A stretch of DNA of 64,000 nucleotides from the NCBI RefSeq assembly GCF_963576545.1, contig NC_083647.1:4197507-4261506 (forward strand), written 5' to 3'. A model generated the notes under the pieces. That model had not been told where the DNA came from and searched no databases. It saw only the letters and a program-made list of their open reading frames with translations. Both the position numbers and the translations under genes were made by a program. Positions 49,301 through 60,200 of the stretch are shown piece after piece. The DNA comes from Limanda limanda (Eukaryota > Chordata > Actinopteri > Pleuronectiformes > Pleuronectidae). The stretch's first letter is position 1, and every line of letters starts with the position of its first letter.

Positions 49301-52300
49301 AAAAACGTTCTGATGTCTCTCATGCAAATGCCCGACAAAAGGAACAGACGCCTCGTACAAAATCTCCACATTGGACTCCACGTATATGAGGTAAATTTTG
49401 TTTTGTTTTTTGTTTTGTGTCACATTTGGATTAAATTTTAAATAGTTCATGCATTGAACTAAGTTGAAAATAGTCACGTAAAATTTAAAATTAAATAGTT
49501 CTGTTGGTTCAGCCATAACATGTCATCATGTTAAACGTACAAGTGGGAAATTTAATTCTATGGTGTGCTTTAACTTGATATGATTACAAATGTTTTGTTT
49601 TACCCCAACACAAACTTCATTTTCCTCTGGTTTCATCCAAGGTGACCGAAGAAGTAAGTAACATTTCTCACACATTGCCCTTCTATACTGGAGAATGAGC
49701 TGAGCTGCATAGAAATTAAACATCTGCTTATTATTGGCATTACAGTACCAGGCACACAAAGGGAGGTTCCCAGCCTCTTTCTTTGGCAGAAACAGAACTG
49801 TGGCCCAAACTAAAACCTACTTAAACGCACGTGATGTGACGGAGTTCGTCAAGTTGAAGCCTGGTGAATACCTGATTGTGCCGTCCACCTACAACCCCAA
49901 TGAGACTGCCTCCTTCATCCTGACCATCCTGTCCAAGTCCGAGAACCATGTGCAGTAAGTCACTTAAATCTCACTCATTAGCTTTCAAAGTGTTGTAGAT
50001 ATACAGTTTATCTGTATATGCCACATAGCATATCCTAGAATACATTACAATAGCATGTGCATCTAAGTAAGTCCAGCACCAGTCTGAACACTGTACATGC
50101 AAAGACCAAACTGATGTCAACGTTCAATCTAATGTCTGGTCCTTCTATTGTCTAATATTATGCTGCTTGCAAAAATATTTGAGAATCTCTGAATGTTCTG
50201 AGGTGTTCTCCTGCCAGCTACTTAAAATAAATAAATAGTAAAAAGCATTGATTCATTTTCCCAGCACAACCACACTGACATCTGCTGGTCTATTAGGAGC
50301 TCTACAAGGTAGCATGTTTGTCCTGTCTTGCTGAGGCTACTTAAAACACTGCTGCAGTGATAAAGTGAATAAAGTCATTGGACTCAATGGATATTGGTCA
50401 AATATTAAGTAAAATATATAGTAAGAATTCTGGAGAATGTCTGAATAAGCCAATGGGAGAACAGTTGAACATCTGCTACGTTCCTCGTGTGAAAGGCAAC
50501 ATCTGGAGAAAGTCTGGACCCTATTTTGCAGACATTCTCAAGGGTTCATGTCTGAAAACGGCTTTACTGGCATAAGTAACTGTTGTAGAGAAACGTATTT
50601 CACTCAATTGAGAAATAAATTCTCCTCTGTTTTTGTGAATTAACAAGATTGTTCAAAATTCTGCTAGAAGCTCTCTTTCTATCTTACTTCTGAGACGTTT
50701 ATCTTTCAGTGTCTTGAACCAAAACCCAAATAAAACAGGATCAAACTACACAGGTCGGATATGTTTGCTCCAACGCTCTCTATGCTAAATAAACTATTAT
50801 TTGGCAATTGTGAGGAAGGCTATCTTGTGACCGAAGAGAAAACTGAATGTTTTTCCTCATGAAATGGGAAATAATATTGTTTAACTAGAAAAACAGAACA
50901 CCTTTATTTTTCTCATGAAAAGTATTACTTTAATTTAGAAAAACTGACGATTATTTTGTTAATCCAGCAAAATAAAGGAAAATTATTTTTCTCGGTTGAA
51001 TGTGTGTAGTTATTAATTACTGAATCTGGAGTATTAACCCCTAACACTACTTGTTACTATAATTAGCTAGCGTATGTGATAATTCCCTGCAATGACCAAG
51101 AGTACTGACGACTTATGTTCTTCCTCTCAGTGAGGATTCTGGAGGCCATAACGACGAACACAACAAAACAGAAGAGGTGCACAAGATTTTTAAATTGACC
51201 GTCTATGTTAATATCATTTTGGTGTTTCTGCTTTGATCCATGTTCTTTACTGATTGCATTGATCATATATGATACATGTATATATGTGTTACCGCAGCTC
51301 ATCTGGAACTGAACACGCCATCTTTTTCAGAAAACACAAGACGAAAATGGAGTGGATGACCAAAATAAGAGAAATTTTTTCCGTCAATACTCTGACAAGG
51401 TAATTTATGAGTGTTCAGATAATGGGACAACATATTAAAAAGTATTATTTGCTTTCTTTCCAAGAACTTGATGAAAGACATATGACACTGGGTTATTCTC
51501 TTTAAATTGCCAGGTTAGCTGTATCCCCCAGCTTCCAAACAATCAGAAACAAGATCAGTCTTATATTCAAACAAATAGTTTCAGCTGCAGTGGGGCACAC
51601 GAGAACTTCTCTTTCACTTTTGTGCGGCTGTCACTACTTGCAATCTGTTCCACATAAGATAAACATTCATGTGTGTGCCCTGAGTACTGCCTTATAATTA
51701 TTATAACAATATTATAATACAATACGATATTTATATTATTACACTGAATTATTTTTCTGATTTCTTTTCCAGTATGAAGAAGTAGACGCTGAGATGCTCC
51801 AGACAATTCTAAATGATCGAATCTTGAAAGGTTTGAAAACTTTGGTTAAAAATATTCAAATGTAGTTATCTTTTGTTGCATTCCTTAGTTGCTGAGTTTT
51901 GGCCAAACTGAATCTCCTGCTATCTTTTGTTTTTGTTCAGGAGATTTGAAATCTGGAGGCTTCAGCATCGATGCCTGTCGCAGCATGATTTCTCTGATGG
52001 ATGTATCCTCAGTGATGTTTATGCTACACTTGATCTGTTTGCCCTTTTGTTAGTTTAACAGTCATGAAAAGATTTAAAAGTCAGGTGGAGACATGAAACA
52101 GCATTCTGAGTTAATACCTTAATGTTGGGTTAAAGACGTCCATCACTGGCAAACTGAATGGGGAGGAATTCCTGCGTCTGTGGAAGAAGGTCATCCTGTA
52201 CAAGGTAAAAGGACCCAAGGACTGGTTACATCATATTTATTACATCAATACTCTAATGAACGGTTAGGATACATCTTGCTTTATATCCTGAACACTATGT

Positions 52301-55300
52301 GATCTTCCTTATTACCTCATAATTTCACAAAACTGTTATTTTTTTTACACAGGACATTTTCTCCAAAAAGGACGTTTCACTTACAGGAACACTGTCTCTG
52401 AATGAGCTCAGGAATGCTGTCATGGCCTCAGGTGGATGATAAACTTGTTCATTTTTGCTCCTGTGGGCAGATGTCACTGCCTTGTGGCAGTATGCCCCCT
52501 TGATGAAAAACAAATGAACTGTGTACAAAGACAGAAAATACCCCAAAGCAATGCTAGGAAACCAGGTGCCATATAAAAAATGTATCCACCAGATGTTGAC
52601 AAAGTGGGAAAGGGGTTTCAACGTTTTCCACCAAGCAGTACACGTCAACTGGGATTTTCGTCTAGTGTCACATTGTTATGAGGGGCACAGCGGTTTAGTG
52701 GGTTGCTCTGTCGCCTCACAGCAAGAAGGTTCTTGGCTCAGATCCCAGTTTGGCTGTGGTCCTTATTACCAGATTGGGGATAAATCGATGGAGACTCTAA
52801 ATTAACAGTGAGAGTAAATAGTGGTTAGTCCCTGTGATACACTGGCGACTTGTCCAGAGTGTACCTGGCCTCTCGCCAGATGTCAGCTGGGATTGACTCA
52901 AGATCCACCCCCCGCAAACCTAAAAAAATAAGTAGTATCGATGATCTTTAGGTAATGGGTCCTTTTTTTGGGGGCCTTTCTGTCTTTAATTGGTAGAGAC
53001 AATGGAGAAACAGGAAATTCAGCTGCAGATAAAGGCAGAATGACACAGTAAATAGTGAAGAAGTTAAGAGGGATCCTGCTGGTTAGGGCATGTTTTGCCC
53101 ATATAATTAATTTGTTGTAAAATGTTGTGAGGTACAGTTCTTATGCTTTTCAAATATAGCGTTTTATTTTGTTTTATTTGTCAAATTAATTTTTTAATTA
53201 ATAAAGTTCAGTCATCACTTAACTGAACGTTCAGCAACACATACAAACAGGCTTTTAATTTATGCAGAGCACATTCTTTTCATTACAGTGCTGAGCTCGA
53301 CTCCATTGCTGCAAATATCCAGATACTGAATTATCTTGTTAAACCGAGTAGAGAACTTAGCTTTTTTGCAATATGCTGCCCCCAATTTTTTTATTCACAA
53401 ATTCAATTTCAAAAATTGGAACATTTTTAATCTTTTTTCCTTCTATTCAAGCCTCATTGCAAAAAAATACAACAGTATGAGAGTCATATTACAAATAATC
53501 TGCAGATAAATCATCATCATGAAAATAATGAAATATGTTCTGAACTCTTGTCTGATGTCTATTGTTCAGGAAAGCGTGTCAGCGATGACATGCTGAATTT
53601 GATGGCTCTGCGCTACGGTGCCTCCTCTGGACACATGACACTGGAGAGTTTCATCAGTCTCATCCTTCGCTTTGAATGCATGTCCCGTAAGTGCATTTGG
53701 ACAGCCGGCAACGCCATTACGCAAGCATCAGAAAGGAAATGGCGAAAGTCTTTATCCTGATGACCTGCTCACTTATTAATGTCTTCTCTCTTCCTTCTCT
53801 GCCATTATTCCTGCAGCCAAAAGCTATTTGTTACCAAACAAAAATTACAATCCCCATTATCCAACCCTCCAAAGAATCTTCTCCATCTTTTCCAACCACG
53901 TTGACCCCCCCCCAGTCCCCCGCGTATTTCCCCCCTTCTACCAAGCCACTTTGTCAACTACTTCATAAAAAAGATAGATAACATATGCTCCTCGTTTCCA
54001 AACCCACCTTCTGTAATTACCTTTCCATCAACTTCATCTTCATCCCCTTCACTTTCCTCTTTCACCCCCGTCTCTCAATCAAGATCTTACCCTAGTAACT
54101 TCTGCCTGCCCAACCACCTGCCCCGTTGACCCCATCCCATCTCACGTTCTTTTCTCACCGATCTTATCAACACTTCCCTGTCAACTGTCTGTTTCCCTAA
54201 CTCTCCTAAAGAGGCAAGAGTGAACCATCTTCTCAAGAAACCCACCCCCAACCCGTCTTAAGTAAACATACACAGATCTGTCTTTCTTATTACTTTGTCT
54301 CCAAACACTTGAAGGTGCTATCTTTAATCAACATCCCTTTTATCTCCACCATAACAACCTTCTTGAGCCTTACCAGTCTGGTTCAAGGCAGGCAACTCAA
54401 CTGAGACTGCCGTCCTTGCTGTCACTGAGCAACTTCACACTGCTATAGCCACCTCTCTCTCCTCTATCATCATCCTTCAAGACCTTGGTGAAAAGATTTA
54501 ATGTAGGAGGATGGACAAAAATGCTCTCAGACACACCAGCTAAATGTTAGGCGGACCGTTGCGGTCAATGAGAAGTTTAAGTCATACTTCACAGATTTTT
54601 GGTTCTTGTGAGCAATCGTCAAAATGGTCATTGTTGTAATTTCCTTTTTTAAATGTATTTATTACTTATTTACCCTGGAGGCCAGATCACAGAGTCTTGT
54701 TTTGGGGTCACACCTGCACTAGAGCTGTATGAGTTGAGGTGTGAATGTGTATTGAACTATCTGGGGGAGAACTCAGGACAGCAGTGGTGGACAGTTGGTG
54801 TCTTGAGCCACCTCCACTCTTTTCCAGGTTGACAAAGTTGACTTCTATCAATCCTTTTTAAAATCATCTTTCTTCTCTAGCAAAAATATTCTTTTCAGTC
54901 AAGGGGAGATACAACATTAGGGTAATAGAGAGTGCTTACATCCACCAAGGCTAACATCCTGCCTTGTCATGTTAAAGTGAAACAAATCTCTACCCTCCAT
55001 GCCCCCCTGCCCTTTCACCAAGTTTAAGATAAATCACTTCAGTGGTTATTGTGTAATAAATCCTTGGCAACAATACAGGATACTAGAGTTTAAGGGGAAG
55101 TGGAAACATAACGTTCAATCTTTCTCTGCAGTCCAATAACTTCCAATAAGTCCCTTATTACTTTGGAGAATTTTGTGTTGTGTGGTGTTTGAGCAATCCA
55201 GAGCTGCTCTGTACCATTGTCCATTGGATTTGAAGTACAATGATTATGTAAAGCCTGAAATAACAACACATTGCTTTTTTCTCAATAGAAATCTTCAAGC

Positions 55301-55585
55301 AGCTGTCTGAGGGATCGAAAATCACTCTTGGTGAATCAGAGGTAACACAAGCTGTACAGAGTTCGTATTTATTTTTTGGAGATTATCTCAAAATGGTTCT
55401 ATCTTTGCATTACCTTCACAGGTGTTGATTTGAAAATGTCTTATTGGTATTTTTCAAATAGAATTCCACTATTGTATCTCCAGGACATTGTTAAGTCTCT
55501 GTGATGAAGTGATGACGATTTTGAGCAAATGAATAATCTGTCTTATCTTTATTTACAGTGGATGTACCTTTCAATGTACACTTAA
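43389..55585 (+). CDS. Calpain B, classical calpain catalytic subunit
   Basis: Second intact calpain. Exons: 43389-43625, 43855-43924, 44955-45073, 45165-45298, 45405-45579, 46198-46272, 46371-46456, 48256-48330, 48641-48801, 49224-49390, 49642-49653, 49746-49954, 51131-51176, 51331-51399, 51773-51830, 51941-52002, 52136-52204, 52353-52431, 53570-53686, 55289-55341, 55559-55585. Every exon has the same length and phase as in calpain A, giving 699 residues with no stop. Catalytic Cys105, His261 and Asn285 are kept, as are the C2-like domain and EF-hand region. Differences from A are scattered substitutions, such as IITNPFN for TITNPIN near residue 20 and a changed His/Asn/Glu-rich linker in exon 13. 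The start is the ATG 18 bp after the acceptor at 43,371. The gene converges on the mesothelin-like gene downstream. Confidence 0.93.
46560..47030. other. B-specific insert in calpain B intron 7
   Basis: About 470 bp between GTTAGTCACA and ACACTTTCTATTACTG replaces about 40 bp of unit A (20,830-20,872). No family is recognised. The frames inside are not gene-like. Confidence 0.4.
47318..48119 (-). mobile_element. hAT transposon with 8-bp target duplication, calpain B only
   Basis: GGCTAGGG is duplicated at 47,310-47,317 and 48,120-48,127. The left end CAGGGGTGGGCAAACT pairs with the right end TACTTTGCCCATGTCTG. Calpain A has the uninterrupted site GGGGCTAGGGAATAC near 21,115. The - strand carries remains of a transposase. 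A copy of the GACTTACAATAAGTGCATTC short repeat sits inside at 47,905-47,995. Confidence 0.85.
47442..47910 (-). pseudogene. hAT transposase N-terminal remnant (GTF2IRD2-like)
   Basis: Broken - strand frames carry [11 protein letters not shown], then [17 protein letters not shown] and [15 protein letters not shown]. The C-x2-C and H-x3/4-H spacing is that of the BED-like finger in hAT transposases related to GTF2IRD2. [18 protein letters not shown] sequence follows. At least one frameshift separates the parts and the catalytic domain is absent. Confidence 0.65.
50270..50580. other. B-specific insert in calpain B intron 12
   Basis: This segment has no match in calpain A intron 12 and holds a 65-codon open frame (50,378-50,575) that I do not recognise. 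It may be a repeat fragment. Confidence 0.3.
52665..52930 (+). repeat. Short interspersed repeat in calpain B intron 18
   Basis: Counterpart of 25,150-25,430, with the phrases GGGGCACAGCGGTTTAGTG and CTGTCGCCTCACAGCAAGAA. Confidence 0.65.
53820..54510 (+). mobile_element. LINE reverse-transcriptase fragment in calpain B intron 19
   Basis: Longer counterpart of 26,180-26,700. It retains about 200 bp of more 5' sequence (about 53,880-54,070) deleted in A. It has frameshifts and is dead. Confidence 0.65.
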
Positions 55586-55975
55586 ACTGACAGAGAAGAT
55601 GAGCTGCAGGACTCATTTCGAACAACTGCAGCAGACATTTACATGTGTAAACAAGATGCCATTTCAAGTTGGGGTTTTAAATCTGTCGGATTTACATCGG
55701 ACATAATCATTTAGTGGACATATTAATGAGTTCTAACAAGACTGCTCTGTGACATGTAATACAGGGATATGAATTGATTTGAATTCTATTAGCAACTCAT
55801 ATAAACAACATAATAGACATGTCTTATTCTGTATGAAGGTCAACAGTCGGAATATTGGTGTCGATGTAAACAGTGTAATTTCATGAATACTATTCAGTAA
55901 TATGATTGCCACGGAGGGGGAATTAGCCAATGTTAGCATGCTAGTGTGCTTAAATATGATTGTGAGGATATGTAT

Positions 55976-56306
55976 ATTATAACGTCCTCGCTTACAGAGG
56001 ACAGGAAGCTTCTTCGTCGTTAACAACTTTTATTTTACCTTTACACGAACATGTGCGCTTCTCGCTTCACTCGGTAACTCGCACTCATCAACAACAACTT
56101 CACTTCCTCATTGACTCCCGCTCCCCCGCAAAACCAGTCAATGAGAGACTCTCTTCACCAAACAACCCCATCCTATTGGTCTACACAATCACATGTCCCA
56201 CCCCTGACCATTCACTGACCTTAGGAAATCAGAACACTCCTTAAACTAAGTGTTTTACTGAACAACATAAAAATCACACATAAACATAACCCCAGTCCGT
56301 TACAAT
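55976..56306 (-). repeat. Solo LTR in the 3' flank of calpain B
   Basis: On the - strand it starts TGTAACGGACTGGGGTTATG, contains CAGTAAAACAC and an AATAAAAGTTGTTAACGAC polyadenylation region, and ends near 55,980. Unit A lacks it (near 30,570). A related partial copy is at 20,392-20,655. No internal retroelement sequence is present. The target duplication is unclear because the flanks are AT repeats. Confidence 0.55.
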
Positions 56307-56976
56307 ATATTATACCGGCTAATTACCAGCTTGTTAGCAGGAATGATAGCAAACAGTAGTTAACATGTACTGCATAATGCTGTGATTGTCAAGTCTTGTG
56401 AAATCTAACATCTAGTCTCTTGGATTGAATATTAGTAGAACTCTTTTATATGTGGGGTATTGCTTTTTCAGTTTTAGGTGGGAGTTTTATTTTTTTCAAT
56501 TTTTTTGGTGAAGGTTTTTTGATTGAATTTAACAAAATAAAGATATCATTCAGGTTTAGTGTATGAAAAGTTCTTTCATCTTTTAAATTCCTTGCCGATA
56601 TCTCGAAATGTGTGAAATAAGAGTTTAAATAGCCTTTTGAAATTGGATTAAGAAAATTTACTTTGGTGGCAATGCATTGCCTGGTGATCAGTCCCCTTAT
56701 GTCCCCTCAAAAAAAAATATACAGACGCTTTTAGTTTTTGTGCAAACAAGTAAGACACTTATCTGGATATTTTTCTGTGTATGCTCTGCTACTTCGGATG
56801 GTATTAAAAGGAGCAGTAAACGATTTTATTGAGGTAGGAAAACATGAGGACATATTATATTGAATTTTTTTATTACTGCTCCAAGAGAGAAGTACAAGCA
56901 ACAGTTTATTGGTATACATTTATTAATTATAGCAGTACAGTTGAAATTATAATAAAATGATCAGTAAATTTGAGGA

Positions 56977-56982
56977 TTTATT
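56977..56982 (-). promoter_or_regulatory. Candidate polyadenylation signal of the mesothelin-like gene
   Basis: AATAAA on the - strand lies about 300 bases beyond the stop at 57,284-57,286. It is the nearest clear signal, but its use is inferred. Confidence 0.4.
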
Positions 56983-57283
56983 TCTATTACACTTTTAATA
57001 ATAATTTAACACAATGGTCATCATTAACAATTCATTCCCAAATCCCAGTATGTTTATCCCGTTAGATTATCACTTAAAACCGATTATTTTGATTTCCTTT
57101 TGTCTGCATAGTTTTAAATCATTAAGAGATAGAGTGAAGCGGAAATTTAGCAGCTGACAAATTCTTCAGGCGTGAATAAATAACATTGACATTAAAGTTA
57201 ATGAATCACACTCAAGATGTAAGCAATACCGAACAATGTAATAATTATGATTATTGATTAGGATGCTAAAGTCACAACGTTGT

Positions 57284-60200
57284 TTAGGTTAGCTGTAGCA
57301 TTTGAAGCACGGATGTCAGCAAAGCAGCTAGGAATATGGAAGTTGAGTGAAGGGCGAGCTCTGTTCCCCCATTTGTGGTTGTACCTGGAAGAAGCCAAAA
57401 ACATACAGGGTGAAATTACTGTTATCATGGAAGATTTTCTTCCTTGTATTGTCATGATTGAAAAACTTACCAAACTGCCATTGACGATTCAAATACAAGT
57501 TCAGTTGGAGCATTATCAGTGGATTAGATTGAATCTAGTTAGATTGTGCAATGTATTACGAGACAATACCAAGAAGTGTGACTTTAGCTTTTGTCAAACC
57601 ACTGCTATAGCACATGAACTTGAGGTGAATTATCATTGTGTATTAACAAGGTCTACAGCTTGTGCTATATTGGTTGTTTATACAAGGTATCAAATCTCAA
57701 CATTGTCATGAATATTGTTGCTGTGTTGATGTGCCTTCTTGTGGCTACAGGATCAGTGTTTGCTATCCTACTGTTTGTACAGATTTAATATTATTTTCTG
57801 AGATAAAATTGGAACTAATGTTTTGGCCAACTTTAGAGAGCACAGCTGAAAAATGACATATCTTCAAAATAGTTATTTGGAGGAAATCAACAGTAGAGCG
57901 CATACCTCCATATTATTATTTTAGATGTCACACATATGACAATTACATAAAGTAGCTTGCTATTGCAAGCTACAGTATATCAAATACTTAAACAAAACAA
58001 TAAATGCAAAATACTTGTCTGAGTATTATGCATCAAAATGTTTCATCCTGGCACTGAAACATATTCTTGATAAAAAGTGAAATCTATTTGTGCTGGCTCA
58101 TTTTCCTGGCAAAAATAATGACTTATGCATCAGTCAGTAATGATTAACTCTATTTTACAAAGTTGAATGTGAGAAGTAGAGTTCCATTGCTGCATACAGG
58201 GGATACAACGCCTTCTGGTTCAGAACATAGGCATTCTTTAGGATGATTGTCCGTAGGACAGTTTCATGTTAGCACCTCATCTGAGGGTCAGAGGAACACA
58301 ACAGGATCCTACACAGCAGTTGCCTTTTCACTGCGTGATACAACAACAACAGTTCTTGAAACATTCCTGGTTTGAAAACCTAATGCTCCAAGCAAAAACT
58401 CACTTGACGAACATATTAAAAAAGGACGTTTCTTACCCTGTGTTGCTGTCACACTACTGGCTGCTGTTGATGCAGATGCAGATGTCGACACTGATGTTGG
58501 TACAGAATTTGAAGCTGATGTCGACCCTGCTGTTGTTACAGATGTTGAAGCTGATGTCGACCCTGCTGTTGTTACAGATGTTGAAGCTGATGTCGACCCT
58601 GCTGTTGGTACAGTTGTTGAAGCTGGTGTTGACCCTGCTGTTGGTACAGATGTTGAAGCTGGTGTCGACCCTGCTGTTGGTACAGATGTTGAAGCTGATG
58701 TTGAAGCTGATGTCGACCCTGATGCTGATGTAGCAGTATTTGTGCTGCTGGTGGAGGTGGGTGGTGCAGGGGTCGTGCTGTTTGTGTTGGTGATTAGGTT
58801 TAGACCCAGTTTGTCTAGATCTATCTGCAGCCGACTGTTCACCCAGGTCTGAACCACATGCTCTTTAGCAAACAACTCAAGATCGCTGACATGACTTCCC
58901 ATGAGGCCTTGGACTGTGGTCACATTCAAAGCCTGTAAATTTCAAAGGAAACAGTGAAGAGAGTTGGTTTAAAGTGTTTACATTCTGTACAATAACACGA
59001 GGAAAGTGTCAAAAGCTTGAAGGAAAGTAGTTTCATGCCTTTTTCCTGGAGACACTTGATGATTTTTTTTTTATATCAATCCAGTATGGATTTATAAATG
59101 ATCATTACATTTAAACCCTGACAGCTTCAGGCCTTCTCCAATGGTTGGCATAAAGTTATCAAAAGTAAAATACTCATATAAAGGGTCACAAACATACTGT
59201 AGGTCAATACATGGCAGCCTGTGGTCATTTTCGAAAAGTTACATGAGCAAAGATGAAACTTGCGAGCAGAGTAAGCCAACTTTGTATACTCAAAAAGATG
59301 TTTGGAAAAAATTGCTCAAACAAACAAGATAATATGTCTTAACTGGTCTTTAAAAGCAGGCACAAGTAGGCTAACTGTTTCCTGATGCTTCCAGTCTTTA
59401 TGCCAAGTTATGCTAGGCTGTAGCCTTTATTTTAACTGAGATATTAGAGCAGTGTCAATCTCTTTTACTTGAATCAAAAATAAAAATATACATCAGAGTA
59501 AATGTCAAGTAAGTTTTTCTGAAGCATCAACTCGTCTCATGACAGTACATGTCCAGAACACTTTCTGTATTCATGACTTTAAAGAGATACTGCATATTTG
59601 AATATGTTTTTGAACCGTAAGCATATTTTTATGGCTGTTCTTTGAATAATTGATTATTATTGAGTTTACAAAAAATCAACAGGTTGAACACGGCTCATAA
59701 TGCCTCAGAGTGTTTCAAACTGTCTTGGACCTTTCAGGGCCAACTACTACATACTGTCTACGGTTTGGGACGTCCCTACATCATGACGTTTATATATTTG
59801 AAAAAATTCACACTCTCACGCTCCCGGCCACCAGCGACTGCTCTTGAGTTTGGAAAGCTGCACCCTTTTTCAAATGGCGGTAGGTAGGCGTGTCTCATCC
59901 CCAACCTTCCAGCACTGTGTTCTCATAGACTCTGAGGCTTAGGGGTGAAGTCACACTTTCACAAACATGCTTACTGTGATCATACTGGGGTCCAGGCTCG
60001 TAAAAGTGGAGACATCCATGTTGATGCCCTGAGTTGACAGTTGTTGCACATCTAACAGGGGTGCTCCGCCTGACAGAGAAGAGGGGAAACAAGAAATTAG
60101 AGATAAAGGCATAGAGATAGAGGAACAGTCATAAGACAGGTACCGTGCATTCTCACCTAAAGAGCTTTTAATTAAATTGTAATAGTTCCCAGCACGGTTG

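Noticed and set aside
43389..55585. Possibility that A and B are two haplotypes of one gene placed in tandem
   Set aside because: They differ by several independent insertions and large deletions, and only B is joined to a complete mesothelin gene. Read-depth evidence would still be needed to close the question.
57280..57711. 143-codon frame on the + strand
   Set aside because: It runs antisense through the last mesothelin exon and intron and has no recognisable domain.
58266..58733. 155-codon Leu/Met-rich frame on the + strand
   Set aside because: It is the antisense of the mesothelin Ser/Thr/Ala repeat. The - strand frame has splice sites and homology.
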